Source: Blastobasis lacticolella
Taxonomy: Eukaryota > Arthropoda > Insecta > Lepidoptera > Blastobasidae
Direction: 5' to 3'
Length of the DNA: 64,000 nt
Assembly: GCA_905147135.1 (NCBI GenBank)
Contig: LR990060.1
Location: forward strand, 5,162,001 to 5,226,000
Shown here: positions 10,527 through 21,599 of the stretch, piece by piece
How the letters are laid out: each line of letters opens with the position of its first letter
Numbering within the stretch: the stretch's first letter is position 1
The notes under the pieces: generated by a model
What the model was told of the DNA's origin: nothing
Database searches by the model: none
Seen by the model: only the letters and a program-made list of their open reading frames with translations
Translations under genes and position numbers: made by a program

Positions 10527-11085
10527 ATGACGACCTGAGTGGTTCACTTGGTTTACATGCCGGTCTGCCACGCAGAGGTAACGGGTTCGATTCCCGGCCA
10601 AGCAGAAATTTAGATGATGAATTTTAATTTCTGTTACGGGTCTGGGTGTTATTTTTTTTTTGCCATACGGTAGGCAAACAGGCAAGTGGGCCACCTGATG
10701 GAAAGTGGTCACCATTGCCTATAGACATTAGCATCACCAATAGTATCGCCTATGCGTTGCCCACCTCTATAACACGTTGCTCTGGCAGCATAAAGGCAAA
10801 TGTCCCACCACTGCCAAAGCCACGGCTCCCTAAATCCCCACCCATGGAGCACTGGAGACCTTACTCACCGGCAGAAACACAATACTATTTAAAAGAGTAT
10901 TGTTTAGCTGCAGTATTCTGTAGGGTGGAGGTACTTCCTCAGTCGGGCGGCTCCAATTCGAACGGAAACGTTATATGTAGTATGTATTTAAAAGTATATC
11001 AGTAGTTTATCAGTTATCTAGCACCCATAATACCAGCTTTGCTTACTTTGGGGCTAGATGGCGCTGTGTGAATTGTCCAAGTATA
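10527..11085 (+). repeat. S2 SINE split by a J-family insertion
   Basis: The tRNA-like head (GACCTGAGTGGTTCACTTGG; B box GGGTTCGATTCCCGGCC) and TTAATTTCTGTTACGGGTCT run to 10,651. After the insertion the SINE resumes with ATATGTAGTATGTATTTAAA and ends GCTAGATGGCGCTGTGTGAA. GTTAT occurs at both junctions (10,649-10,652 area and about 10,970), compatible with a short target duplication. Confidence 0.75.
10652..10969 (-). mobile_element. J-family retrotransposon 3' fragment nested in S2
   Basis: T-run at the left (minus-strand poly(A)), then GCCATACGGTAGGCAAACAG, ACCTGATGGAAAGTGGTCAC, CCCATGGAGCACTGGAGACC and a right end at CGGCTCCAATTCGAACGGAA. It has no surviving RT frame. Confidence 0.75.
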
Positions 11086-11785
11086 TATTTTTATTTATTA
11101 TATTTTTTATTGCAAAAATGTTGGTTGCTCGATGGATATGAACTCGCGCGCGCTCTGTACATCTAATTGTTCACAGTATTTAAGGTGTTAATGTACACGG
11201 CTCTCAAAGCACTTAAGCTGGGACAAATGGAGAGCGTTAAAGTCTGTTTTCCCTCAAGATAATTGTTATTAAGTGCCGGTCTTTTGCGCACACTTAGTTA
11301 CATTAAGGCTTACTTTTGGAATTCTGGGTTTTACTCCTATACAGTTATAAAGGAGCTAGTACAGACATTGGTACGCGTTTTCTGCGCGAGGATGGTTACT
11401 GCAATTTTGGGTACTGTTCTTATGACAGAAAGCTTATTTTAAAGTCTTTCCGCAAACACCCGAGTTCGCGCAGCCATCGCGCAGCGACCGCTCTGATATT
11501 ACCTTCTTATTTCGACGCGGTGTCGAATTTATGTATATGGCTTCGATTATGAATAACTATAGGTATTGTTAAACAGCTTTTTTTTTACTATTTGACTAGC
11601 CAGGCATTTGACCGCCACCTCACCTGGTGGTAAGTGACGATGCGTTATAACTTTCCAGACTCGTTCCCGCGAGAACCACATTGAATTTTGGCTTAATGTT
11701 ATTATCACACATTTTAAATGCAACTGCGTCAAAATATCGGGCTACTCGTAAACATAGGTACGCGGTAGGAAACCCGGAACATACC
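11086..11785. other. no recognised feature
   Basis: A word GATATGAACTCGCGCGCGC (about 11,135) is echoed at about 27,355 (GACATGAACTCGCGTGCGC), so an old repeat may be present. Otherwise nothing is recognised. Confidence 0.35.
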
Positions 11786-11900
11786 TCTCAAATTGCGAAA
11801 TTTCATCAAAATCCATTTAGAAGTTCTTGTGTGAAGGAGTAACAAACATTCAAACATCTTACAAACTTTCTCATTTATAAAATTAGTAGGACAGGGCTTC
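11786..11900 (+). repeat. short interspersed repeat end
   Basis: AATTTCATCAAAATCCATTTAGAAG through ACAAACTTTCTCATTTATAAAATTAGTAGGA is matched at about 63,537-63,620. It is likely the terminal part of a non-autonomous transposon; the class is unknown. Confidence 0.5.
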
Positions 11901-12299
11901 AATTCTGGTACGGAAATCGTCTCAGTTGCAGTAACATTACAATTGCATCGCATGTCAAACGTGTGATTTTTATTCAAATGACAGATGTTGAGTTGCAACT
12001 TTCATGAGTTCGAACTTTTCCACAATTCGTTTTCTGGTACTTCAGTTGCATTTTGGTTTCATATGGCTATTGGTACGCCAATAAATAAATTACTAAGTTG
12101 CCTCTTTCTTAGTTGTCAAACTGCCTTCAATTCTGTTAACGAAAACGTGCCAAAGGTCGAACAATGATTTAACTGGGATGATGCTGGGACTGACTCGATA
12201 CCTCAACGTAGCTATAGTAACATCACAGTTACATTGCAACATAATAACAACTGCATTGGACACCAGAATCGGTACCCAGGTTTCTTCACGATGTTTTTT
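11901..12299. other. no recognised feature
   Basis: No supported ORF or shared repeat, apart from a TTGCAACTTTCATGAGTTCG-type unique sequence. Confidence 0.35.
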
Positions 12300-12437
12300 C
12301 TTACTGTAAGAGCATCGGTTAGCGTTCAACTAATATGAAATCAAAAAGCCTTTGGCACATGGCGGCCGTGGGGATCGAACCCAGTAACTCTCGCTTAAGA
12401 GTCTGTTCCCCTAGCCATTAGGTCAGCTACGCACTGC
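12300..12437 (-). repeat. S1-related SINE, head portion
   Basis: On the minus strand the head reads GACCTAATGGCTAGGGGAAC, then GGGTTCGATCCCCACGGCC, followed by the S1 body (CCGATGCTCTTACAGTAAG). The A and B box region is tRNA-like, but the 3' part is missing. It is a SINE and not a functional tRNA gene. Confidence 0.65.
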
Positions 12438-12455
12438 GATGCTGAAGTAAATTGA

Positions 12456-12695
12456 CGACCTGAGTGGTTCAGTGGTCATCATGCCAGTCAGCCACGCAAG
12501 AGGTCCCGGGTTCGATTCCCGGCCGGGCAGAAATTTAAATGATGAATTTTAATTTCTGTTACGGGTCTGGGTGTTCTATGTATAATAAGTATGTATTTAA
12601 AAAAAGTATATATGTAGTATACCAGTTAGCTAGGACCCATAGCACAAGCTTTGCTTAGTTTGGGGCTAGATGGCGCTGTGTGAATTTGTCCACAA
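12456..12695 (+). repeat. S2 SINE, full length
   Basis: tRNA-related head (GACCTGAGTGGTTCAGTGGT; B box GGGTTCGATTCCCGGCC), conserved body TTTAATTTCTGTTACGGGTC, and 3' end CAAGCTTTGCTTAGTTTGGG, GCTAGATGGCGCTGTGTGAA, followed by an ATTTATTT-type tail. Pol III boxes without a complete cloverleaf identify it as a SINE. Confidence 0.85.
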
Positions 12696-13195
12696 TTATT
12701 TATTTATTTTATTTATTTATTTATTAAATAGGTTGTAAATAAAAAATACACCTCACTTAGGCCTTCTAGGTTTTCATGTTTTGTCCCATTAGTTTGTTCC
12801 GCCAACTGTGTAGCGATTACAAGGTAATTAGGGCAGCACATAACATTACCTACATTAAAGATAAAAAGTAATGTCACGAACTCAAGAGTTCTAATCTCTA
12901 CAGCCGTTATTCGTACATTTCCGTAGTTTCGGCTGTTAAATTTGACTTTTACTACAACTTGTACTTCGCTACCCCCTAGCAGCTGCGGACGACTATAGGT
13001 TCTAGAAGCTTAGCTAGCCACTTCCTGTCAGTATAGCTGCAGCTTTAAAATTGTGGAACCCAGCAAAATGTTGTACTTGAATATAACACCAGCTACAGAA
13101 TGGGTATAAATAAACGTACATAACAGATTTCTTTTATAGAAAATGCACGGACCTGAAAAAAATAAGGGTACTTTCTAAAATCATGAGCGAGTAGA
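12696..13195. other. no recognised feature
   Basis: Begins with the ATTT-rich tail of the preceding SINE. The rest is unrecognised. Confidence 0.35.
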
Positions 13196-13197
13196 GC

Positions 13198-13495
13198 TTC
13201 GGTGGCCGAGCGGTTAGGGTATCCGACTCGTAAGTGAGAGGTACCGGGTCCGAACCCCGCTACAGCCATGTACCAATGACACTTTTCTGAGTTATGTACT
13301 CTTACGGTGAGGGAAATCTGCACATTCAGGCGACTGAATGTGTAACTCAGGCTCCCCTGGTAGCAGAGTCACAGAAGTCAGATGGCAGTCGTTCCACTGT
13401 ATTTACCTGATCTGCCAAATCCTGGGTCATGATCAAAGCGGACCCCGGGCCTTCGTGCGCGAGAACACAACCGGGACATTAACGCCAAGATGATT
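13198..13495 (+). repeat. S1 SINE, near full length
   Basis: tRNA-like head with A box GGTGGCCGAGCGGTTAGG and B box-like GGTCCGAACCCCG, then ATGTACCAATGACACTTTTC, and 3' end GATCTGCCAAATCCTGGGTC, GCGGACCCCGGGCC and GACATTAACGCCAAGATGAT. The 3' end resembles the RTE end at 52,140-52,265. Confidence 0.85.
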
Positions 13496-13511
13496 ATTCC
13501 TTTTTTACTAG

Positions 13512-13660
13512 CTAAAATCATGAGGGAAGCACAAACATGGCCGCCCATTTATGTGTACGTGTTTTGACACTGTCACTGGGACACTAGCGTGACAGCGGCG
13601 TCACAAAATTAAACAAAATAGCGACGGATTGCTATAGCTCGTATTTCTGTGTGAATGTGT
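13512..13660 (-). repeat. Q-family repeat copy
   Basis: Reverse-complement match to about 1383-1527: TTTGACACTGTCACTGG, CATTTATGTG and AAATCATGAGGGAAGCAC correspond. Class unknown. Confidence 0.5.
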
Positions 13661-13800
13661 AAGCCATGTATAACAAAATAAATTGTCAAGAAATTGCAAT
13701 ACCTAGCATGCTTCACTTATCTCTAGATCTGTAGAAAAGTGTCCGTATTTTTGTCATGTCTGTGAGAAAATTGTGCTTATTTCGGCATTCACAATCCACT

Positions 13801-14130
13801 ATTTGGCGGATTGATCGCGGTTCATCAAAGAGCGTTACATAGTCTTTTAGAGTTCCATGAATCGAATTTGAATAGAAATGTGTGGGCCAGCCGCTTTGGT
13901 TCTACCTTTATAATGCGTACGGCTAAGGAACATAACGCGTTGCCTGCGAGTGTGTGCCCTGATCATTATAATCTGGACGCCTTCAAGGCTAGAGTGAATA
14001 GGCTGTTTCCAGACAGGCATGCTCCATCTTCCCCGGACCCGGAACTACTGCGTCGCCATGCAGAGGTCCCGAGTTAATCAACTTTTAACCAACTGAATAA
14101 GTCAGGTCCTCAAATAAAATGAAACAATTT
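13801..14130 (+). pseudogene. LINE RT C-terminal fragment
   Basis: An 88-residue open frame (13,811-14,077) contains SLLEFHESNLNRNVWASRFG, FIMRTAKEHNALPASV and YNLDAFKARVNRLF. This is the typical extreme C-terminus of a Jockey/L2-type retrotransposon polyprotein in Lepidoptera, where RTA..WNALP and FK.RVNR are conserved. The stop is followed by a short AT-rich 3' end with AAATAAAATGAAACA. The endonuclease and RT core are absent; the true 5' boundary is unclear. Family assignment is inference. Confidence 0.65.
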
Positions 14131-15383
14131 ATTTTATAATCGTAAAAAGCAAAATAATTGCACCAAAACTCTACAAAGACCGGGTGCTTGCATCGCACAC
14201 GTCATAACGGCTTTGATTTAATAATAATATACTTCACTCAAATGCCTTCCAATTAGCAGTATTTTGCCTTTGAACGTTCTGTGTTGATACGGAACCTGGC
14301 GTTACAAAGGAAAGTCGTGCATTTATTCTCTCTCAGATCACGTTTGAAGGTGGAAACAACTACTTACATACACCTCACAAAAAAGGGCCTGCTGACTCCA
14401 CGTTTTCTGGGCCAGAAAAGAGAAAGGATAGTCTTAAGCTAGTTGTCCACTGTATCCTATGTTATTTGTAGTAAGATGAAATTGTCGTATTTTGGCGAAA
14501 GAGACGAGTTGTAATTTTTGGAAAAATAAATATGCGTCAACAATTGACAGGTGTTTTAGAAGGCGAGAGCGCATACAGACGTGGGTACATGATTTTGGCC
14601 CGATTTATCCCAAATGTTTACGCAACGTTGTCTTCTATACTAAAAGCATTAAGCTTGTTTTATTATTTGCCGCAGCGCCCGCATAGACACCGCACTGTCA
14701 CCGTGTCGCACTCGCAAAGTCTTACGTGCGAGCACGAGGCGTACGTTTATTGCTGTCCAATTTTAAAGCGGCGCCTTATAAACGGTCATAGAGACAGACC
14801 AACTGCAACCTCAAAAAAACAGAAATAGCAGTCAATAAATTCAGTTTTCAAATGCAATGCATGATACATAAAGAGAACGCTAAAGGTAACATTTTAATAT
14901 TTTCATCAATCTTCGAACTAATTCACGCCCAAAAACATGTTATAAGCGCCCAAGGCTCCTCTCTAAGTGGACGCTCGCCCCAAATAGAGAGATCGGACCA
15001 AGACGCAATCCGGTAAAATGAAATTACCACCTGTTATTGGATGAAGGGAGGGAGAGATGTGAATGCGATCCGCTCGATTCAGACGCACCCCTCGTCCAAT
15101 GTACAGGTGTTGAAAACAATTTAATTTTCTTCAGTCTCGTTGCTGTCTCTCTCAGATCGGACTTAGAACTGGGTGATGTAAGAAATTGTGTCTCGTTTGG
15201 GACGGATATCTTGTAGGCTTTGTAGTCCAGAGTAGGTAAGTAAGCGTACATCTTATTTTGTACAGATTGTTGTGGATGGAATTAATAATTAACAGATAAA
15301 AATAAAGTTTCTAAATATATCAGTATCAGGTGATAGTAAAAAGTATATTTCTATTTAAACAAAATCCTGTAATTTTTGTTTTA
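14131..15383. other. no recognised feature
   Basis: Two overlapping short open frames at about 14,490-14,830 show no known domain. I see no shared repeat. Confidence 0.35.
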
Positions 15384-15602
15384 TTTTTTTAATAAGACAG
15401 ACAACAGTAAAGCGGAAAGTGGAAGATGGAACTCAGCCACCGCTGCCTATGGACATCAGGATCACCAAGGGCGCTACCATCGTTGCTCGCCTCTAAGAGA
15501 TCTCTAATATACCTTTTCAACGATCCCATGTCATAGTCCAAAGGAAACACTATGGCTGGGAGCTCATTCCACATCCGAATTATACGAGCGAGAATCGTTC
15601 TG
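15384..15602 (-). pseudogene. J-family RT C-terminal fragment
   Basis: On the minus strand, residues ILARIIRMWNELPAIVFPL and DYDMGSLKRYIRDLLEAS match the end of the 226-residue J-family frame at 5238-5918, and a T-run at 15,384-15,390 marks the minus-strand poly(A). The open frame continues upstream into unrelated sequence, so only about 70 residues are element-derived. Confidence 0.75.
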
Positions 15603-16289
15603 TAAATACTAAAAACTACCAGTACCCTTACCTCCATAAAACCGTAACGAGAGCTCATACCAAATAAGAAAGGTATAATAATTTTTAGTCGTCCTATTAT
15701 GGTACACTCAACACTCTCCATTATCTAATCCTCCTTAAGCTCAAACATCTTCGAGCCATTCCAACGCTGTTCTCCCAAATTGAGGCTATTTGTTGATGAA
15801 ACCGGAGCAACGTGGCAGCAATTTGCCCTAAAATGAAATTGTTGTTAGGAAAAAAATGATAGTTTACAAAGAAAGGAGGTAACAGGTGCTGGATGGAAAC
15901 CTAAACTTGATTCACACGAGTTATACACACTGGTGTGGAGGATAACGAGTATTTTGTGAGATAGCTTTTGATTTTGTACTTGTTTACTTTCAACTTATTG
16001 AAATAGAAATTGAAAATTTATATTTCAAACAGATTTCAGATACATCCATAGTGTTATTTATTATTATTACCCTTACTTTACTTTCTTTATGCAACTATTT
16101 TGGTCGTGGGACCAGGCGCACGTTCGCTATATAGGCCTAGTGCAGCGCCTTATTGACATTAGTAATGGCCTGAAGGCTGGCATCTATTTGGGACAGCGTA
16201 TGAGCCTCGCATCCAGCGGGGCAACGCGGTTTCTAGACACATTTTCGCTTTCAGGGTACCTAAGGCAAATAAAAAAATAAACATCTTAG
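15603..16289. other. no recognised feature
   Basis: No domain, repeat or RNA gene recognised. Confidence 0.35.
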
Positions 16290-16634
16290 CGTTAATGTCC
16301 CGGTTGTGCTCTCGAGGATGAGGGCCCGGGCTTCGCCTTGACCATGATCCAGGATTTGGCAGATCAGGTAATTACAGTGGAGCGACTGCCATCTGACTTC
16401 CGCGACCCTGGAACTAGGGGAGCCTGACCAGATTGGATCATGGTTACACTTTCAGTCGCCTGAATGAGCAGGTTTCATCACGATGTTTTCCCTCACTGTA
16501 ACAGCAACGGTTAGTGTTCAAATAACGTACATAACTCAGAAAAGGTACATTGGTACATGGCCGCAGCGGGATTCGGACCCGGTACCTCTCGCTTACGAGT
16601 CGGATACCCTAACCGCTCGGCCACCGAGGCTCTC
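16290..16634 (-). repeat. S1 SINE, full length
   Basis: Minus-strand copy with complete tRNA-like head (plus-strand reading TACCTCTCGCTTACGAGTCG and AACCGCTCGGCCACCGAGGC) and the 3' RTE-like end (plus-strand TTAGCGTTAATGTCCCGGTT). Confidence 0.85.
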
Positions 16635-16891
16635 AAGGCGTCTCACCTACGGCAAATATTCTACGTATTTCAGTAATTTAGTATTGGTAGGTAGTTTTTA
16701 ATATGTAAAATGTCCTTTGTATGTAATGTTAAGTTGTAAATATAACTGTTCTACTTGAACTTATTTACTTATATGAATATCGGTTCTAAAATCTACCGTA
16801 ACCAACCAATTAGTTTAAAAATAAAAGAAAATATACTTTGAAAAAATCTCTAATCAAAGCAATGAGTGCCGCTTTATTGCATAATACACTA

Positions 16892-17092
16892 GTGGACCCG
16901 GCGCGACTTCGTACGCGTACACCTATTTTACCCTTACCTACCCTTTTTTTCTTACTTAAAAACCTTCCTCTTGAATCACTCTATCTATTAAAAAAAACCG
17001 CATCAAAATCCGTTGCGTAGTTTCAAAGATTTAAGCATACAAAGGGACATAGGGACAGAGAAAGCGACTTTGTTTTATACTATGTAGTGATT
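16892..17092 (+). repeat. H-family repeat, full length
   Basis: From CTAGTGGACCCGGCGCGACT, through CTTCCTCTTGAATCACTCTA and CCGTTGCGTAGTTTCAAAG, to GCGACTTTGTTTTATACTATGTAGTGAT. The CTAGTG start and TAGTG end could be the remains of short terminal repeats. Confidence 0.65.
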
Positions 17093-17425
17093 ACATAAAA
17101 TTAGTGTTGATTAGAATAAATTCACTATGCGTTCAATCGACCAATCGCAATACGTATCTGCCTATAAAGTATTATTTCGAAGAAAGATTATTTATTATTG
17201 TTATTAGATAAAGACAGTAATCGTATTTAGTTTTAAGTACATTAGTAACTCCAAGCACCGTTTATGAATGGAAAATTATGAGATTACTTCAGACTTAATT
17301 AAGGCTTATGAATAAGTGAGTAAAGAACATGGCTGAGGACTTATTTCAAACAATTTAAGCGTCTAGAAACTTCTATAAAATCACGATGATCAAAAAATTA
17401 CTTAAAATACGTTTCTCATCACCAT
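17093..17425. other. no recognised feature
   Basis: AT-rich with nothing recognised. Confidence 0.35.
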
Positions 17426-17426
17426 C

Positions 17427-17712
17427 ATCTTGGCGTTAATGTCCCGGTTATGTTCTCACACGGGAGGGCCCAGGGTCCGCCTTGACCATGATCCAAAATT
17501 TTGCTAATCAGGTAATTACAGAAGAGCAACTGTCGTCTAACCTCCGCGACCCTGCTAATAGGGTAACCTGACTAGATTGGATCATGGTTACACATTCAGT
17601 CGCCTGAATGTTCTGGTTACATTACGATGTTTTATCTCACCGTAAGAGCATCGGTTAGTGATCAACTAATGCACCACATTCAGAAAAGAGTCATTGGTAC
17701 ATGGCAGCCAAT
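17427..17712 (-). repeat. S1 SINE, head truncated
   Basis: Plus-strand reading begins CATCTTGGCGTTAATGTCCC and continues to GTCATTGGTACATGGCAGCC, where the match ends before the tRNA-like boxes. Confidence 0.75.
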
Positions 17713-17820
17713 CTATTTGGCTGTCGGTTTTTTAAATTTACGTATATTATAATGCGCGTTATCCTAGCAGGACATGATTTATTTTGACATCATAAAATCC
17801 ATAAGTACCTTAACATGTAA

Positions 17821-17861
17821 ATAACCTTAATATGTAAATAATATTTACATATTAAGGTTAT
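17821..17861. repeat. perfect palindrome
   Basis: ATAACCTTAATATGTAAAT (17,821-17,839) and its exact complement (17,843-17,861) are separated by 3 bases. A near-repeat of the left arm (ACCTTAACATGTAAATA) precedes it. Strong hairpin or cruciform potential; no transcription signals to call it a terminator. Confidence 0.6.
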
Positions 17862-17919
17862 GTTAAAACACTTCAATGCTAAACTAAAACAAAGTAAACT
17901 CTATCCAAACTGACTTGAC

Positions 17920-18192
17920 TTTTTTTATGTCATACGGTAGGCAAGCGGGCCACCTGATGGAAAGTGGTCACCACTGCCTATAGACATTAGCAACACCAAG
18001 AGCGTATCGCCAATGCGTTGCCCACCTCTATAGCACGTTGCTCTGGCAGCAAAAAGGCAAATGCCACTCCACTGCCAGAGCCACGGTTCCCCAAATCCCC
18101 ACCCCATGGAGCACTGGAAACCTTATTCACCGGCAGAAACGCAATACTATTTAAAAGAGTACTACTTAGCTGCGATATTCTGTAAGGTATAG
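17920..18192 (-). mobile_element. J-family retrotransposon 3' fragment
   Basis: T-run (minus-strand poly(A)), then ATGTCATACGGTAGGCAAGC, ACCTGATGGAAAGTGGTCAC, CCCCATGGAGCACTGGAAAC and AATACTATTTAAAAGAGTAC. Same layout as the copies at 7,803 and 10,652. Non-coding. Confidence 0.7.
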
Positions 18193-18900
18193 GAGGTATT
18201 GTCCTATTTGCGGTTGTCTCATTTGGTTATAGAAATTATGTATTTAACTGGATAATTTCAAGCAGTATTAGTTGAAATTCACCTTCTATAGGTTTCTTAT
18301 ATAATTTTAGACATCTATACAAAGTGTGAGTGATACGGCAAGTCGTGATTTTGTGTATTGTTTGTTCACAAAATAATACAAGTCAGTCTAGACAGATCAT
18401 AGGAACAAACACACAAACATGCAATGTTATCCAATCCTCAAGTCCCTATGTACAAAGCTTAACCTATCTCTTGAAGAAAATTTAGTGGCTCGTTATTTTC
18501 TAGTGGCCTTTCTCGCTCCAGAAGAATTTATCGCAGGTTACGTGTAGATAGGAGTCCTTCATCCCTTTCCAACACAAATTAACCCATCACATGTGGGAGA
18601 GAGAGAAGTGATACCCTATCGATAGCATCGGGGTATGCGAATGCATTATCTTGACGATTATAGGTTCATACGATGTCTCTATCGTGGCTATCAGAATTGG
18701 ATGAGACTTTGTTGTTTATGGTTTACTGTACAGCAATTGCTGTTTGTTTTTAAGGTCTATTTGTCTTGGGCCTTTTGTTAGTTCTTTTCGCCTACATTAC
18801 TTTTAAACATACATACACACTATTGACTAGTTCTTCTTTTGGTGCTCAACTATCTGGTACGCCTCTTGTCCTTCACCTCATCTGCTTACAGTCCCATTGA
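18193..18900. other. no recognised feature
   Basis: No shared repeat or domain. Confidence 0.35.
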
Positions 18901-19170
18901 TTGCATGATTTAAAAAAGGTTATCAAATTGTTTGTTATGATTAATGAAAAAGATATATGTGGCAAGAGTGAATGGAAGCGTTGGCAGGGGAAGACTGAAG
19001 TAAATCAAATCGTAAATATTTTAAAGAAAGGTCAGGTCAAGAGTACCTTAAACCAAGAAACATGTATGATAAGGTTGATGAATGTGGCAGAAACGAGAGA
19101 GATGTGTCAGGACCGTAGCAAGTGGAGCGATGTGGACTACCCGTACGAAAAAAGGCGTAATGTGATTTAA
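18901..19170 (+). pseudogene. possible retroelement coding remnant
   Basis: An 89-residue open frame rich in K, E and R ends with MCQDRSKWSDVDYPYEKRRN. A DR.KW...V..YP....R ending is reminiscent of the very end of some insect non-LTR polyproteins. There is no RT core, tail repeat or second copy in the window, so this could equally be chance. Confidence 0.25.
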
Positions 19171-19264
19171 AATATGTATCGTATGCATATATTGTTTATA
19201 GAAATAACCCTTGGGGTAGGACTATCAACCCCATTAACTCTTAAATAAATTCAACCATCAAGTT

Positions 19265-19460
19265 TCTCCCTATGTACCGGGTTTGATTCCCGGTCGAGCA
19301 GAAATTGAAATGATGAATTTTAATTTCTGTTACGGGTCTGGGTATTGTATGTATAATAAGTATGTATTTAAAAAAAGTTTGTTAGTTGTTGATCAGTTAT
19401 CTAGCACCCATAACATAAGGGGTAGAATGGCGCTGTATGAATTTGTCAAAGCTTATTTTT
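19265..19460 (+). repeat. S2 SINE, 5'-truncated
   Basis: Starts within the B box (GGTTTGATTCCCGGTCGAGC), then TTTAATTTCTGTTACGGGTC and TTATCTAGCACCCATAACAT; the 3' end has a small deletion around AGGGGTAGAATGGCGCTG. Confidence 0.75.
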
Positions 19461-20021
19461 TTATTTCTGACACCAAATAGCTATGCTTACGTGGCACTCG
19501 TTGAAGAGTTTTATATGATGCACTAAAACAAAATACTTATTTAAAAAAATTGTATTTCGGTTTTAAGGTCAAGGTTACTGCGTATCCCAGATAGGGTGTA
19601 TCAGCTTAGTTTTCTCAATGACAACGTATAAATCTTTTTTGTTATGTTTTTACCAAAGTGCATCAATTTTATATTCATGGGCGGCAGATACCGCAGGCTA
19701 GCTGTATGATTGAGTTGTATAAAAAATCCGAATCCAATGAAAAAGATAAAATCTTTCAATAAAAATCCAGTTGATTTCAATCCGTCGAAATGGAATTGAA
19801 ACGGTCTGGTATTCACGTATGCATTTTGAAATTTAGTGCAGTGAATGATATTGAATGTGTACTGTGGAATTTTTTCGATACGCGTACGTCAAATAGTTTC
19901 ATGTAAAATGGCAGCCAACAAATACCTATATTTTAATGAAAACGTACAGAAGCTGGCTTATTGATAGCTAAGTGATCATAGTAAGTATACTTATCTTATA
20001 AAGGTTAATAAATGCCTCGGT
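19461..20021. other. no recognised feature
   Basis: Nothing supported. Confidence 0.35.
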
Positions 20022-20541
20022 TTGGCAGCGTTCGGGAAGCTACGCCACATATTTTCGTCCCAATTACCGCAGTGTCTCAAGACGAAGGTCTTTGACCAAT
20101 GTGTGTTGCCAGTGATGACTTACGGAGCTGAAACGTGGCCACTCACTATGGGCCTTATAAGAAAGCTCACTGTTACCCAAAGGGCAATGGAAAGAGCTAT
20201 GCTCGGAGTTTCTTTGCGCGATCGAGTCAGAAATGAGGAGATCCGCAAGCGAACCAAGGTCACCGACATAGCTCTAAGGATTGCCAGACTGAAGTGGCAG
20301 TGGGCAGGGCACATAGCTCGAAGAACAGATGGCCGGTGGGGCAGTAAAGTTCTCGAGTGGCGACCACGTACCGGTAGACGCAGCGTGGGTAGGCCTCCTA
20401 CAAGGTGGACCGACGACCTGGTAAGGATCGCAGGTACCAGCTGGATGCGGAAAGCACAGGACCGGTCTTTGTGGAGATCTCTGGGGGAGGCCTATGCCCA
20501 GCAGTGGGCGTCTTCTGGCTGATATGATGATGATGATAAAG
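20022..20541 (+). pseudogene. RTE-clade retrotransposon, RT C-terminus
   Basis: A 166-residue open frame (20,022-20,522) contains FDQCVLPVMTYGAETWPLT, VTQRAMERAMLGVSL, ALRIARLKWQWAGHIARR and GRPPTRWTDDLVRIAG, ending EAYAQQWASSG before the stop. This is the conserved region after the RT core of RTE-clade (Proto2/RTE-type) non-LTR elements: GAETW and W.GH.AR are hallmarks. The stop is followed at once by a TGATATGATGATGATGAT tail, as expected for RTE. The endonuclease and RT core are missing, so it is 5'-truncated. It is the best-preserved RTE end here and the reference for fragments at 5,935, 7,052, 54,007 and 55,472. Confidence 0.85.
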
Positions 20542-20624
20542 GTTAATATAGTAAGTATATGAACCTGCTCTACGACCCTATCGTAGCGACCTAGGATTTC
20601 CGGTGCCGCCTAAATGACATTGAA

Positions 20625-20765
20625 AGAAGAGGAAGGAACTGAAGTGAATTGAAGTGTAGATATTAGATTTATTAGTTTGTTTTAGTTTGTAATTTATAAT
20701 AATTTGTATGTGTGTATTTATAAATATGGGCCTCAGTTGCCTGAAATAAATAATTACTTTTAAAA
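20625..20765 (+). mobile_element. LINE-type 3' end
   Basis: TTTAGTTTGTAATTTATAATAATTTG leads into AAATATGGGCCTCAGTTGCC and TGAAATAAATAATTAC. This ending with an AATAAA signal is characteristic of a poly(A) LINE or gene 3' UTR; no coding part is attached. Confidence 0.35.
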
Positions 20766-21177
20766 TTACTTAACGTATTATTTGATGTATCTTATAAACC
20801 AGCATTTCGGATGGCAAAATGGATTATAATTAAAATTATATATATATATTAATTATAAATTATACGGTGTAGGTAACTGTGGGCTGAAGCTACTAGTACC
20901 AAAATAGTTTGGACAAATAGTGGAAGGAAACTCTAATTTCATCCCTTACCCTTGACCGTTGAGTAGTTTTCTTCCCTAATATTCGTACATGGCCACGCAA
21001 TGATCGGAATTTTCATTTGGCACCACTGGAATTTGTTTCCGATGTTCAAGGAACGCGGCTAAAGACCTTGGCTTGCGTAGATTATAAGCGGAGAGATAGC
21101 AGAAAATTTACTTCATTTCATCTATTATTAGATATTATTATTATTTATTATTTTTGGATTTTTGGTTGTGTATCGTA
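20766..21177. other. no recognised feature
   Basis: Contains a short AATTATATATATATATTAATT palindromic run near 20,833-20,855. Confidence 0.35.
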
Positions 21178-21376
21178 TAAATAGGATTAAACAAAGTCGC
21201 TTCTCGCCTACCTTCTCGCTTAACGTACGCTTAGATCTTTTCAACTACGCAACGGATTTTAATAAGGTTTTAAACAACAGATAGAGTGATTCAAGGGGAA
21301 GATTTCTAAGTAAGAAAAAAAGGATAGCTAGGGGCAAAGTAGGTGTACGCAAACGAAGTCGCGCTGGGTCCGCTAG
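21178..21376 (-). repeat. H-family repeat
   Basis: Reverse complement of the H consensus: plus-strand AACAAAGTCGCTTCTCGCCT, AGATAGAGTGATTCAAGGGG and CGAAGTCGCGCTGGGTCCGC. Confidence 0.65.
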
Positions 21377-21599
21377 TAATAAATAAAATAAAAACTGCTG
21401 GACCGATTTAAAAAATTCTTTCACTAGTATAATTCTACATTATTACTGAGTAATAGTAGACTACGCTTTGTCCCAGCAAAATAATAGGTTTTTGCGGGAA
21501 AGTTGATTGTTTACAGAGAACAGTGCTTCGAGCGGGTGAGAGCCGCTATGAACATCAAGTATCAAATAAAAATACTTTTGTTGCGTTCTGGCAAGAGCG

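Noticed and set aside
12456..12535. tRNA gene (also 50,862-50,960 and the reverse of 40,080-40,170)
   Set aside because: tRNA-like head of the S2 SINE, always followed by the same body and tail.
13198..13275. tRNA gene (also 16,560-16,634, 45,893-45,967, 51,310-51,385)
   Set aside because: A and B boxes are present, but no complete cloverleaf can be drawn, and every case continues into the common S1 SINE body.
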